A DNA stretch of 64,000 nucleotides, from positions 372,001 through 436,000 of the forward strand of contig PVBG01000003.1 in NCBI GenBank assembly GCA_002968845.1, in the 5' to 3' direction. The position numbers and the translations under genes were made by a program. Below, in pieces: positions 33,662 to 42,244 of this stretch (its first letter is position 1; every line of letters begins with the position of its first letter). Under the pieces are notes generated by a model, which ran no database searches, was not told the DNA's origin, and saw only the letters and a list, made by a program, of their open reading frames with translations. This DNA comes from Neorhizobium tomejilense (GTDB taxonomy: Bacteria; Pseudomonadota; Alphaproteobacteria; Rhizobiales; Rhizobiaceae).

Positions 33662-34567
33662 TCAGCCTGCTTTGCGCTGTGGGGCTGTCTTCACCGCGGA
33701 GGACTTCGCGGCCGTCCCGCGCGCGGCGCGTTGCCGTCCGGTGCCAGCGTTGGCATTGGCGGCAGTGCGTTTCGGTTTGTCCGCTGCGGCCTTCATCATT
33801 CCGGCGCTTTCACGCAACGCGGCCAGCAGGTCGTTTGGCTTCGAGACTTCGACCTTCTTCTTTTTCGGGAGTGCCTTGCCTTCGATCTTTGCCTTGACCA
33901 GTTCGGCCAGCGCCGCTTCATAGCGGTCATCGAAGGTCGCAGGATCGAACTCGCCCTTCTTGGTGCCGATGATGTGCTTGGCGAGATCGAGCATCTCACC
34001 CTCGATCTTGATCTTCGGCAGTTCTTCGAATGCCTTTTTCGACGAGCGTACCTCGTAGTCGTAGTTCAGCGTCGTGGCTATGAGGCCCTTGCCATGGGGC
34101 CGGATCAAGACGGTGCGCATCCTGCGGAACAGGACCGTGCGAGCGATCGCGGCGACATTCGATTTCCGCATGCCATCGCGCAGGGCCGCGTAGGCGTCGG
34201 AACCCATCCTGTCTGGCGTCAGGTAGTACGGCTTATCGAAGAATACGTCGTCTACATCGGAGCAGGGGATGAACGCCTCGATCTCGAGCGTCTTGTTGCT
34301 CTCGGGGATCGTTGCCGCCACCTCTTCGGGGTCGATGATGATGTATTGCCCGTTTTCGATCTCGAAGCCCTTGGTCTGGGCTTCTTTCGGTACAGGCTCC
34401 TCGGTCTCGCTGTCGATAAACACGCGGTTGACGCGGTTTCCGGTGGCGGTGTTGATCGTGTTGAAGGTGATGCGATCCGATGTAGACGCAGCGGTGTAGA
34501 GCGCCACCCCGCACGACACCTCGCCAAATTTCACGAAGCCTTTCCACTGTGCCCGCTGGCCTGCCAT
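33662..34567 (-). CDS. ku: Ku protein, non-homologous end joining, first copy
   Basis: The 301-residue protein carries the Ku core with family markers AGQRAQWKGFVKFGEVSC, NRVNRVFIDSETEEPV, YIIIDPEEVAATIPES and EAFIPCSDVDDVFFDKPYYLTPD. A long basic tail rich in Lys, Arg and Ala follows (from about 230), longer than that of its neighbour. The two proteins are clearly paralogs and may form a heterodimer. The start MAGQRAQWKG at 34567 is used because homology begins there. A perfect 10-bp inverted repeat starts 48 bp upstream and is a likely operator. Confidence 0.93.
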   Translation of the reverse strand: MAGQRAQWKGFVKFGEVSCGVALYTAASTSDRITFNTINTATGNRVNRVFIDSETEEPVPKEAQTKGFEIENGQYIIIDPEEVAATIPESNKTLEIEAFIPCSDVDDVFFDKPYYLTPDRMGSDAYAALRDGMRKSNVAAIARTVLFRRMRTVLIRPHGKGLIATTLNYDYEVRSSKKAFEELPKIKIEGEMLDLAKHIIGTKKGEFDPATFDDRYEAALAELVKAKIEGKALPKKKKVEVSKPNDLLAALRESAGMMKAAADKPKRTAANANAGTGRQRAARGTAAKSSAVKTAPQRKAG

Positions 34568-34614
34568 GACGCTGAACTCCGACTCGACTGATTCGCGACT
34601 CAATCGTTACGCAA

Positions 34615-34643
34615 CCGATTCGTTCCGAATCGAAACGAATCGG
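34615..34643. promoter_or_regulatory. Perfect 10-bp inverted repeat upstream of the Ku operon
   Basis: CCGATTCGTT (34615-34624) and AACGAATCGG (34634-34643) are exact complements around a nine-base spacer that itself contains CCGAATCG. The hexamer GATTCG or its complement occurs three times in the element and once more at about 34600. It lies 48 bp before the Ku ATG and does not match a LexA box. It is probably the binding site of an unknown dimeric regulator. Confidence 0.6.
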
Positions 34644-34856
34644 TTTTCAATGGCTTGGCGTTGGAAGCGGAATCGCTCTCTGAAGCCTTGACGATCATAC
34701 TCGGGTCAGAGGTCGAAGGCCGCCACCGCCAAGCCGTCCTCCCCTCGTCAGACGGAATGGTCGCGGTTGAAGGTACCGGCTTCAGTGATGGGATGAAAAT
34801 CAGGCCTAAGTCCGAGCCGGTACAACGCTCATAGTGGACCATAAACGAGGCTGTTG

Positions 34857-34991
34857 TTACCTTGGGTCGAAGCCAAGTGATTCCAATGTCGCCTGCGCCT
34901 CGAAGGCCTTGGCGAAGACCTCCAGATAAGCCTGTGGCCAATCCGCTTCGTCCCATCGACTTCTCGAACGATCCGTTCCACCATCGAGCAT
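34857..34991 (-). CDS. Possible small protein or remnant, 44 aa
   Basis: A short frame reads MLDGGTDRSR, then WPQAYLEVFAKAFEAQATLE, and ends GFDPR. The amphipathic helix looks like real coding sequence, but the length and the missing ribosome binding site leave open that it is the end of a decayed gene. Confidence 0.25.
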   Translation of the reverse strand: MLDGGTDRSRSRWDEADWPQAYLEVFAKAFEAQATLESLGFDPR

Positions 34992-35634
34992 CGGGACGAG
35001 CGGGTAGGCTGGAAGCCGTCGCCCGGACCGCTCCGGCCGCTGGCTGCGCCAGGGGCGCTTTTCACGCTTGGCAAAGGCGGTTTTCGGACGATTGAGGCGC
35101 GTTTTATGCTTTAGGCCGAGGCGGACGCCTGGGCGCGTCGTTGTTACCGTGGGCCGTGGGGCGGCAAGTGAACGCCGGGCGGATGAAATATTTTTCTAAG
35201 GCGGCCGCGCCGCGCCGTCGAACGAGCCCGACACTCGGAGTCTTCACTAAAGCGTCGCCACGCTTCCGATCCATCTCACAAATTCTGTTCCAAAAAAGCC
35301 GGGCGCACCGCGCCGGAAGTTTTGATCTCACCCGCGAAGCCCTGGTTATCCAGTGACCGCCGCGCCGCCATATCTGTACCCTGCGCTGCGGAGTCTGGAA
35401 TTGAGCCAGTAAATCGGTGTCTCAGGAAACGTACTGTTGTTACGGGCTGGCCATACGCTGCGTTTCTAATACCTTATGCGGGGTCTATATATATATCGCG
35501 TATGTAACGACTTAGGTGACGTAAACAGTGTTGCTCGAAACAATATGCTGGTATTTCAAAATGTTATTGACGAATCCTAGAAGTTCGCGTGAGTTATATT
35601 TGGCGCGAAACGCCGCGACGATACAGTCGCACGT

Positions 35635-35658
35635 GTCCCCGCCGGTTGTACCGGGGAC
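35635..35658 (+). promoter_or_regulatory. Hairpin in the leader of the AlpA-like gene
   Basis: GTCCCCG and CGGGGAC form a perfect 7-bp stem with a ten-base loop, ending 22 bp before the ATG and just ahead of the ribosome binding site (AAGGAGG). It could tune translation or form part of an operator in the element's control region. Confidence 0.4.
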
Positions 35659-35680
35659 GGTGCAGAAGGAGGATCGAACA

Positions 35681-35962
35681 ATGGCATTCCCGACCGGATA
35701 CTACACGCTCAAGCAGGTTTGCGAGTTTCTGACGCTGTCCAAGTCGACGATATACTGGATGCGGAGGAGAGGTGAATTCGTCGAGGCGGTCGATCTGACC
35801 AGCGGGCGCATCGGCTTTCCGATTCCGGAAGTCCATTCGTGGAAGCTTCGCCGGGACGAGGCGCGCGGCGGCCCCCGCCGGCAGCGTGGACTGATCCGAT
35901 GCCGGCCCCTCCCAGTCTGGAAGGCGAAAGGCGACGAGCGAGGAGGCACCGGCCGCAAGTAG
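35681..35962 (+). CDS. AlpA-like HTH transcriptional regulator of the integrated element
   Basis: The 93-residue protein begins MAFPTGYYTLKQVCEFLTLS and continues KSTIYWMRRRGEF, the winged helix-turn-helix of the AlpA/HTH_17 family, followed by GRIGFPIPEVHSWKLRR, the usual wing. The C-terminal 35 residues are basic and disordered. AlpA-type proteins switch excision genes or integrases of cryptic prophages and integrative elements. It faces away from the integrase gene at the other end of the module. AAGGAGGATCGAACA is a very strong ribosome binding site. Confidence 0.8.
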   Translation: MAFPTGYYTLKQVCEFLTLSKSTIYWMRRRGEFVEAVDLTSGRIGFPIPEVHSWKLRRDEARGGPRRQRGLIRCRPLPVWKAKGDERGGTGRK

Positions 35963-36001
35963 CGCAGCCCTGACACAGGCCGCGCCTCTCCGGAGAGTGT
36001 G

Positions 36002-36910
36002 CTACCGGTCATGCTCGATCCTGGCGAGCACGTCGAGCGCGCCGCTGTCGATGGCCGCGACGATGGACCCGACCCGCTCTTCGAGCGGGCTTCCGGGCCT
36101 TTCCGACCACTCGCGCGACCACGCCACGCCGAGGAGAGGGCTGTAGGCAGTCAGTTTCAATCGACCACACGGGACCGCCATTTCCTTCACCCAGGTCGCG
36201 CCGTAGCGTTTCTGCCGTCTGAATTCTTCGGCGGTGACGAATTTTCCGTAACCGGCGTAATGCATAGTGACCATTTCGCAGAATTCGGCGACGGCGAGGC
36301 CGATCGGCATCCCGTGGACGAAGGCCACGGTCGGGCGAAGGGGCGACCAAATCCGCACGCTTCCGGGGCGGCGTTCCCCCCTGGGGTCAGGCGCGATGCG
36401 CGTGAATTCGAACGAGGGGGCGATCGCAACGCGGTGGCCCAGCGTCCCGAGGGCGTTGAACAGGCGGTCGGCAAAGCGGAGGCACTTTGCGAGGCAGGGA
36501 GCGGAGACCTGTACGTCGACCACCAGCTTTTTCTTCGGCTTGAGATAGAAGCCGTCCACGCCCGGTTCCGCCCCCCGGAAGGAGTCCTCGGCTGCGCGGA
36601 TCAGCGGATGCTTCGATTGGTCCGACGGCCGCCGCGCTGGTCGTTCTCGCGCGGCCGGCGGCGTGTACGGCCGCGGTGGTCGGGTCGACTTGGCCCACCC
36701 TCGTGGTGTCACCGGTCCGGCCGGCGGCAGCGGGGGCGGCTCCGGCGCTCGCCCCGCGGCGTGCTGTGCCCAATAACCAACGGGGGGGCGGGGCACGTCC
36801 AGCCTTTGGCAGATGCGGCCCAGGTAGCTGTCGGATACTCCGCAGACCGCGGCGGCCCTTGTGCCCGACGCTGTCCAGACAAGATGGTAGAGCTCTTCCC
36901 GCGTGATCAT
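36002..36910 (-). CDS. Unknown protein coupled to the integrase, 302 aa
   Basis: Not recognised as a named family. The start MITREELYHLVWTASGTRAAAVCGVSDSYL at 36910 opens with a helix-turn-helix-like segment (TRAAAVCGVSDSYLGRICQRL). A proline-rich linker follows (about 50-105), then a domain of about 195 residues with LKPKKKLVVDVQV and FADRLFNALGTLGHRVAIAP. The start overlaps the integrase stop by four bases (ATGA), so it is always made with the integrase. It is likely an accessory factor of the integrative element, for instance in directionality or regulation; this is inferred from coupling and the N-terminal motif. Confidence 0.68.
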   Translation of the reverse strand: MITREELYHLVWTASGTRAAAVCGVSDSYLGRICQRLDVPRPPVGYWAQHAAGRAPEPPPLPPAGPVTPRGWAKSTRPPRPYTPPAARERPARRPSDQSKHPLIRAAEDSFRGAEPGVDGFYLKPKKKLVVDVQVSAPCLAKCLRFADRLFNALGTLGHRVAIAPSFEFTRIAPDPRGERRPGSVRIWSPLRPTVAFVHGMPIGLAVAEFCEMVTMHYAGYGKFVTAEEFRRQKRYGATWVKEMAVPCGRLKLTAYSPLLGVAWSREWSERPGSPLEERVGSIVAAIDSGALDVLARIEHDR

Positions 36911-38256
36911 CGACGCCTCCGCTTCGCGGGTGGCTCCGTCCCGCCGGGTCCGGCTTCCGCCCGGGGCGACGCTTCCGCGCGAGCTCCTGTGATCAACTGC
37001 TCCAACCGGTCCGCCCACAACGAGAGAGCTTCCGCCGTTTCGTCCAGGTAGCGGTACTGGTCGTATATTCTTTTCAATCCCTTTTTGCCGTGGCCCAGGA
37101 TCGTGTCGATGACCGGTTCGGGTATCTTCAGTGCGGCCAAGTTCGTGCGGACGACCCGCCGGTCGTCGTGCATTACGAACCGCTCCATATTCACGCCGGG
37201 CGAGATTTCCGCAAGCTCGGCCGACACCCTGGCGCGGAACGCGTCCATCGCACCGGCGACACTCACCGGCAGCTGGCCGTTCGTGGTGCTGAACACGCAG
37301 TCGCCGTGATAATAGGACAGACCGCCGCGGATTTTCTGTAGAAGGTCAATCATTGCGTCGGAGAGCGGGACGAGATGTTGGGTCCCCGCCTTGAAGCGTT
37401 CATTCGGCACGGTCCACAGCTTTTCGTCCCAGTCGATCTCCGACCAGCGCATGCCGGTGAGCTCCGCTTTCCGCACGCCGGTCAGCAGCAGCGCCTGGAA
37501 GAAAGGGCCATAGGGATAGGGGGTCTCGTCTGCCGCTCTCCAGTATGCCAGCACTTCGTTCTTGTGCAGGATGCGGTCCCTTACTGTACTATGCAGGCCG
37601 AGCACGGCGGCTTTGAGATCCCGGATGGGGTTCCTGGGATTGTCCGGGTCCAGGCCGTAGGCAAGCTGCCGGTCGGGGTCCATCAGCCAGGTGAAGAATG
37701 TCTTGAAGAGGCGGAACGTGACGTGAGCCGCCGCGGGCGCGGGGCGGGCGCGGATATCCTTGACCAGCTTTGAGACGTGAAGCGCCCTTACCTCTGACAT
37801 GGGCAGCTCAAGCCACGGGTTCCGTCGGGGGTCGAGCATCTCGCGCCGTATCGCCGCGATGTCCTGTGGAACGTGCTTGTTTCTCTCTCGGTCCGGCAAT
37901 TCGGCGATGTAGTCCTCCATCACCGACGCGAACGTATGCCGGCGCGCCAGTTCCTCTTGCTCCTCCTGCCGTTCCTTTTCCTTCTTGGGGTCGAGGCCGC
38001 GCTTGACCAGGGCGTTCCAGTCCGACGCTATCGCCCGGGCCTCGTCGAGCGAGATTCGCCCGTGCACCCCGATGACCCTGCGGGTCGAATTTTTCACGCG
38101 TTCGAACCGGGCGAGCAACACGAATGTCTTCTGCCGCGGGCCGACGCGGACGAACAGGTTGGGCACATCCCCGTCGGGGACGTCATACCGCTTTCCGTTG
38201 CGCGGCGGCGGCAGGTTTTCGATCCGGCTTTCGGTCAGTCCATGAGGGCGGGACAT
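36907..38256 (-). CDS. P4-type tyrosine integrase
   Basis: The 449-residue protein has an arm-binding domain of the P4 integrase type (LTESRIENLPPP, DVPNLFVRVGPRQKTFVLLARF), a core-binding domain (about 108-205) and a tyrosine-recombinase catalytic domain. The active residues are Arg262 (TGVRKAEL), His363 and Arg366 (MHDDRR), His389 (GHGKKG) and Tyr398 (RIYDQY). The C-terminal 45 residues are low complexity. AAAGGAGCATTGCG precedes the ATG. The gene lies next to the 3' fragment of tRNA-Arg(UCU) at 38421, which fits integration at a tRNA 3' end. The integrase appears intact, so the element may still be mobile. Confidence 0.93.
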   Translation of the reverse strand: MSRPHGLTESRIENLPPPRNGKRYDVPDGDVPNLFVRVGPRQKTFVLLARFERVKNSTRRVIGVHGRISLDEARAIASDWNALVKRGLDPKKEKERQEEQEELARRHTFASVMEDYIAELPDRERNKHVPQDIAAIRREMLDPRRNPWLELPMSEVRALHVSKLVKDIRARPAPAAAHVTFRLFKTFFTWLMDPDRQLAYGLDPDNPRNPIRDLKAAVLGLHSTVRDRILHKNEVLAYWRAADETPYPYGPFFQALLLTGVRKAELTGMRWSEIDWDEKLWTVPNERFKAGTQHLVPLSDAMIDLLQKIRGGLSYYHGDCVFSTTNGQLPVSVAGAMDAFRARVSAELAEISPGVNMERFVMHDDRRVVRTNLAALKIPEPVIDTILGHGKKGLKRIYDQYRYLDETAEALSLWADRLEQLITGARAEASPRAEAGPGGTEPPAKRRRR

Positions 38257-38420
38257 CGCAATGCTCCTTTGGCAGGGCAGCGCGCGGGGCAGCAGGAGCG
38301 GCGGGAAGCGCGGTGCCGGGATGACCAAAATGAGCATCGGGGCCGGGCCAAGTCCATGACAACGTTAGGTTCGAACCCGAATGAACGAGTCCGCACTATT
38401 CCTCACGGACCTGGAGTTTC

Positions 38421-38467
38421 GCCTTCTAAGCAGCAGGTCGCAGGTTCGAGTCCTGCAGGGGTCGCCA
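38421..38467 (+). other. tRNA-Arg(UCU) 3' fragment: attachment-site scar (att)
   Basis: These 47 bases contain the anticodon loop CTTCTAA (anticodon TCT), the T arm (GCAGG, TTCGAGT, CCTGC), the acceptor strand AGGGGTC with discriminator G, and a coded CCA. The 5' side is not tRNA: the anticodon stem fails to pair and no D arm or 5' acceptor strand is found. This is the expected result when an element inserts into a tRNA gene and rebuilds the intact copy at its other end, which must lie to the left of this window. Confidence 0.82.
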
Positions 38468-38519
38468 AGCTTGATCTGTCCGACCCGGATGCCCGGACCC
38501 TTCCAGCTGATCCGCGCGA

Positions 38520-38822
38520 CTACCTAACGCGGTAGACGGACATGGCCACCGGGTATGCATAGACGCCCCGGTAGAAGAACCCTTTGCGATACAAACAACC
38601 CCGCAGCCGCACCGCAGGCAGGCTGGCCTCAGCGATCGCTCCGGCCTCTGCCAGACCAGCTTCGGGGAGGCATCGCGCCAGCGCCCTGTTGTAGGCCTGC
38701 ATGAGCTGAGGGCTGCTTTCCACAGGCACGGCTCCGTAGAGCCGCAAATCCGACCGGGCTTCGGCCGCCATCGGTATGCAGGCCAGGCCAAGTGCCACGC
38801 CCAATGCGAGCTTGAGGTTCAT
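38520..38822 (-). CDS. Small exported protein, 100 aa
   Basis: Not recognised. A Sec signal peptide (MNLKLALGVALGLACIPMAAEA, cleavage near residue 22) is followed by a mature domain of about 78 residues with two cysteines (RCLPEAGL, RGCLYRK) that may form a disulfide and a C-terminal strand-rich part (FFYRGVYAYPVAMSVYRVR). It is the first gene outside the integrated element on this side. Confidence 0.65.
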   Translation of the reverse strand: MNLKLALGVALGLACIPMAAEARSDLRLYGAVPVESSPQLMQAYNRALARCLPEAGLAEAGAIAEASLPAVRLRGCLYRKGFFYRGVYAYPVAMSVYRVR

Positions 38823-38964
38823 CTGTTCGCTCTCCGCTTGATAGGATGCCGCCTTGAACGCGATGCCATGCGATTTGTTCCTGAGCTGTGTGTGTGCCTA
38901 TACTCCAAGCCGCCGTATCTCCGACCCGTCGCCGGTCGGCGCGGCTCTGCCTTGGGAGGGGAAG

Positions 38965-39276
38965 ATGAAATGCATCATCGGATTTTTCACAACCAAGCCC
39001 GGCAAGCGCGAGCAATATCTCGAGGCGGCGCGTGATCATCTGGAGAAAAGCCGGCTCGACCCCGATTGCCTTTACATCGAACTGGTCCCGATGCCGGATC
39101 ATCCCGACAAGCTCCTGCTCACGGAGGCTTTTACCAGCGAGGAAGCACATCGCCGACATGAGGATACCGATCATATGCGAGCGCTTTGGGCCGTAGGGCC
39201 GATGCTTCTGTCCCACGTCGTCATCGACAATGTCATATCGGCGTCGGTGGAACACATAGACGAGCGTTTTGAATAA
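38965..39276 (+). CDS. Antibiotic-biosynthesis-monooxygenase (ABM) family protein
   Basis: The 103-residue protein has the ABM dimeric alpha/beta-barrel pattern: MKCIIGFFTTKPGKREQYLEAA, CLYIELVPMPDHPDKLLLTEAF and the helix HRRHEDTDHMRAL. Such proteins include quinol monooxygenases and signalling enzymes; the substrate is not deducible. GGGAGGGGAAG precedes the ATG at 38965, and the upstream extension has shadow-like composition. Confidence 0.8.
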   Translation: MKCIIGFFTTKPGKREQYLEAARDHLEKSRLDPDCLYIELVPMPDHPDKLLLTEAFTSEEAHRRHEDTDHMRALWAVGPMLLSHVVIDNVISASVEHIDERFE

Positions 39277-39537
39277 CACCTGAAACCGCCCGCCGTCGCC
39301 GCCGAAGTGGCTGGGGCCACGAAACCCCATTCTTGCCGCATTGAGGATTCGGAATTGCCGCATTGTTTCGTATGATGGGCGTTGTCGGTTCCGTGGCGTC
39401 ACGCGAGCGGAAGACAGATCGGCGATTGAGCGGCCATGGCCCTCGGAAAACGCCTCCAACACATTGAAATGGTTTTCATTCGGGCAGCTCGAACTGCCCG
39501 GACCCTTTGCTTGTTTTGAGCTTCGAGTGGGATTCAT

Positions 39538-40194
39538 ATGAAAAGGATATCGTCCGCTGGCGCGGTTTGGGCGCTTGCGTGTTTTTTGACGGCCGGTCCG
39601 GGGTTTGCGGAAGACACCCCACTGATCTGGAACCCGATCCGCAGTTCCGACACCAGCTACTCCGTCAAGCTCGGCCTCAAGCTGCCGACCCGGCTCGAAA
39701 CCGAGGCCGGCGTGTCGATGGGCGTCGATACGTCGACGAGCGGAACTCCGCTGGATACGCCCATCAAGTTCTGGAGCAATTTCACGGCGGAAAAGATCCA
39801 GACGCCGGCCTATCAGTTGAACCGCGGCGTCGGTGTCGATCTCGACGGCAATACCGGCAGCGCCGGGATCACCATGAATTATTACGAAAAGGAAATCGCC
39901 ACGCCGACGATCGATATCGAGAGGCGCAGCAGCTACGGCCTGCGGTATGACGGCGCCTCGGGAGAATGGCTCGGCCTTGATGCGAGCCAGTCGGTTCGCC
40001 TGTCGCATAGCCCAAGCAGCACGGCGCTGGTCGGGCGGGCAAGCGGCAGCGACGGGTTTCGCACGCTCGGAGCAGGCGTCGCCGTGGAGAAGAGGCTCGG
40101 CCGGTACATGACGGTCACCGGCGCGCTCGACCGCACCTCGGATGCGCCCGAACCGGTCACGAGCGTCAATGCTCGTTATTCCTTCCGCTGGTGA
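39538..40194 (+). CDS. Exported beta-rich protein, probably outer membrane, 218 aa
   Basis: A signal peptide of about 24 residues (MKRISSAGAVWALACFLTAG, then GFA cleavage) precedes a mature part rich in alternating hydrophobic and polar residues (SYSVKLGLKLPTRLETEAG, SAGITMNYYEKE, SVNARYSFRW). The last residue is aromatic after a beta strand, as in outer-membrane barrels. No family name can be given. It ends 25 bp before the aapP terminator hairpin, which lies between the two convergent genes. Confidence 0.6.
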   Translation: MKRISSAGAVWALACFLTAGPGFAEDTPLIWNPIRSSDTSYSVKLGLKLPTRLETEAGVSMGVDTSTSGTPLDTPIKFWSNFTAEKIQTPAYQLNRGVGVDLDGNTGSAGITMNYYEKEIATPTIDIERRSSYGLRYDGASGEWLGLDASQSVRLSHSPSSTALVGRASGSDGFRTLGAGVAVEKRLGRYMTVTGALDRTSDAPEPVTSVNARYSFRW

Positions 40195-40212
40195 AACGAA
40201 CCGCTGGTGAAA

Positions 40213-40241
40213 CGAAAATGGGGCGCCGAAGCGCCCCATGA
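40213..40241 (-). terminator. Rho-independent terminator of the aapJQMP operon
   Basis: On the minus strand TGGGGCGC-TTCG-GCGCCCCA makes an 8-bp stem capped by a stable UUCG loop, followed by TTTTCG. It ends the transcript after aapP (stop at 40261). Confidence 0.85.
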
Positions 40242-40260
40242 TTGCGTGCCCGTAAAGCTG

Positions 40261-41034
40261 TCAGTGCAGGATCTGGCTCAGGAAGAGCCTCGTGCGCTCG
40301 TGTTGCGGGTTGTCGAAGAATTCGGCCGGCGAGTTCTGTTCGACGATCTGGCCTTGGTCCATGAAGATCACCCGGTGTGCGACCTGGCGGGCAAAGCCCA
40401 TTTCATGGGTGACGCACAGCATGGTCATGCCTTCTTCCGCAAGGCTCACCATCGTATCCAGCACTTCCTTGACCATTTCCGGGTCGAGCGCCGACGTCGG
40501 CTCGTCGAACAGCATGATCTTCGGTTTCATGCAGAGCGAGCGGGCGATCGCCACGCGCTGCTGCTGGCCGCCGGAGAGCTGGCCCGGATATTTATGGGCC
40601 TGTTCCGGGATCTTGACGCGGGCGAGATAATGCATGGCGATCTCTTCCGCCTGCTTCTTCGGCATCTTGCGGACCCAGATCGGCGCGAGCGTGCAGTTTT
40701 CCAGGATCGTCAGGTGCGGGAAGAGGTTGAAGTGCTGGAATACCATGCCGACTTCTCGGCGCACTTCATCGATCTTCTTCAGGTCGTTGGTAAGCTCGAT
40801 GCCGTCGACGATGATGTTGCCAGCCTGGTGTTCCTCAAGGCGGTTGATGCAGCGGATCATCGTCGATTTGCCGGAGCCGGACGGGCCGGCGATAACGATG
40901 CGTTCGCCCTTCATCACCTTCAGATTGATGTCGCGCAGCACGTGGAAATCGCCGTACCACTTGTTCATGCCGATGATTTCGACGGCAACGTCGGTAGCCG
41001 AGACGGTCATTTTTTTGGGTTGGGCGTCTGCCAT
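40261..41034 (-). CDS. aapP: AapP, general L-amino acid ABC transporter ATPase
   Basis: The 257-residue ATPase has Walker A (GPSGSGKST), Q loop ([10 protein letters not shown]), ABC signature ([10 protein letters not shown]), Walker B ([13 protein letters not shown]) and switch His (VTHEMGFAR), the pattern of polar amino-acid transporters (GlnQ/AapP). It drives uptake through AapQ and AapM in the inner membrane. It is the last gene of aapJQMP, 48 bp after aapM, and is followed by a terminator. Confidence 0.97.
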   Translation of the reverse strand: MADAQPKKMTVSATDVAVEIIGMNKWYGDFHVLRDINLKVMKGERIVIAGPSGSGKSTMIRCINRLEEHQAGNIIVDGIELTNDLKKIDEVRREVGMVFQHFNLFPHLTILENCTLAPIWVRKMPKKQAEEIAMHYLARVKIPEQAHKYPGQLSGGQQQRVAIARSLCMKPKIMLFDEPTSALDPEMVKEVLDTMVSLAEEGMTMLCVTHEMGFARQVAHRVIFMDQGQIVEQNSPAEFFDNPQHERTRLFLSQILH

Positions 41035-41082
41035 TTATATCCCCTTAGTTATCGTTTGTGGCTAGGCACAGCTTCAGGTCGG

Positions 41083-42240
41083 CTATCGCTTCAGGTTGGT
41101 GTCGAGGTGCCGCTCCATGAAGGCGGAGTAGCGCGACATGCCAAAGCAGAACAGCCAGAAGATGAAGCCTGCGAAGATGAGGCCCGTGATCGGCGTGACG
41201 GGGCTGATCCAGGTCGTGTCGGTGAAGTTCAGTTGTACGATCCCGAGAAGGTCGAACATGCCGATGATCGACACCAGCGACGTGTCCTTGAAAAGACCGA
41301 TGAAGGTGTTGACGATGCCCGGGATGACCAGTTTCAGCGCCTGCGGCATGATGATCAGCCGGATCTTCTGCCAGTAGCTGAGGCCGAGCGAATCTGCGCC
41401 TTCGAACTGTCCTTTCGGAATGGCCTGCAGGCCGCCGCGAACGACTTCTGCCATATAAGCGGAGGCGAAGATCGCCACGCCTACCAGCGCCCGCAGGAAG
41501 TTGTCGATCGTCCAGCCGGTCGGCAGGAAGAGCGGCAGCATCACGTTCGCCATGAACAGCACCGTGATCAGCGGCACGCCGCGGATGACCTCGATGAAGG
41601 TGACGCAGATGACCCGGATCACCGGCATCGTCGAGCGTCGTCCGAGCGCCAGCAGAATGCCGACGGGGAGGGAGACGGCGATGCCGACGAAGGAGAGGAT
41701 CAGCGTCACCATCAGGCCGCCCCAGAGCGGGGTTTCGACCTTCTGGAGCCCGAACACGCCGCCATGCAGCAGGAAGAATGAGACGATCGGCAGGCCGACG
41801 AAGAGCAGCAGCGCGTTCAGGCCCTTGCGAGGCAGCTTCGGCATCAGGACCGGCACGAGAAGGGCGATGAACAGGATCGCCACCAGCATCGGCCGCCAGC
41901 GCTCGTCGATCGGATAACGCCCGAACATGAATTGCTGGAAGCGGTCGCCGACAAACGCCCAACAGGCGCCGCTCCAGCCGTTCGGCTTGATGCCGCCCTG
42001 CACGGCGGTGGTGCAGAACGAGCGGTCGGTCCCGAACCACGCCGCCTGGACGAACAGCCAGTTGATCATGCCCGGCAGGATCCAGACCAGGAGGGCAACC
42101 GCAAGAATCGTCAGCGCGGCGTCTTTCGGTGTGGCCAGAAGGTTGATGCGGATCCAGCCCGAGGCGCTCCTGGTGCTGAGCGGAGCGGGCGCGGGGGCGA
42201 TCATCTCCGGGCGGACATAGGCAAGGTTTTTCGTGTTCAT
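41083..42240 (-). CDS. aapM: AapM, general L-amino acid ABC transporter permease
   Basis: The 385-residue inner-membrane permease has an N-terminal helix ([22 protein letters not shown]), a second group of helices around residues 110-135, and the BPD_transp_1 core with five helices in the C-terminal 220 residues. The EAA-type loop reads [20 protein letters not shown], the contact with AapP. It pairs with AapQ. The start is 4 bp after the aapQ stop, so both are coupled. Confidence 0.96.
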   Translation of the reverse strand: MNTKNLAYVRPEMIAPAPAPLSTRSASGWIRINLLATPKDAALTILAVALLVWILPGMINWLFVQAAWFGTDRSFCTTAVQGGIKPNGWSGACWAFVGDRFQQFMFGRYPIDERWRPMLVAILFIALLVPVLMPKLPRKGLNALLLFVGLPIVSFFLLHGGVFGLQKVETPLWGGLMVTLILSFVGIAVSLPVGILLALGRRSTMPVIRVICVTFIEVIRGVPLITVLFMANVMLPLFLPTGWTIDNFLRALVGVAIFASAYMAEVVRGGLQAIPKGQFEGADSLGLSYWQKIRLIIMPQALKLVIPGIVNTFIGLFKDTSLVSIIGMFDLLGIVQLNFTDTTWISPVTPITGLIFAGFIFWLFCFGMSRYSAFMERHLDTNLKR

Positions 42241-42244
42241 GATC

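Larger units (their letters stand above)
34568..35680. other. Long intergenic region between ku and the integration module
   Basis: About 1.1 kb. It contains the operator-like repeat at 34615-34643, a possible tiny gene at 34857-34991, an AT-rich stretch around 35480-35600 (with a run of TATATATA) and a hairpin before the AlpA-like gene. Other open frames in it look like shadows. Confidence 0.4.

Noticed and set aside
34600-34956. A possible remnant of a DNA ligase C-terminus (GITWLRPKV) upstream of ku
   Set aside because: Only nine residues are suggestive, the rest does not fit a ligase, and another frame over the same bases looks more natural.
38348-38467. A complete tRNA gene ending at 38467
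   Set aside because: No 5' acceptor strand, D arm or paired anticodon stem could be found upstream, so only the 3' fragment is called.
40207-41781. A 524-codon open frame on the plus strand over aapP and aapM
   Set aside because: It spans two certain genes and their gap, is extremely His/Asp/Arg-rich, and has no protein-like segments.
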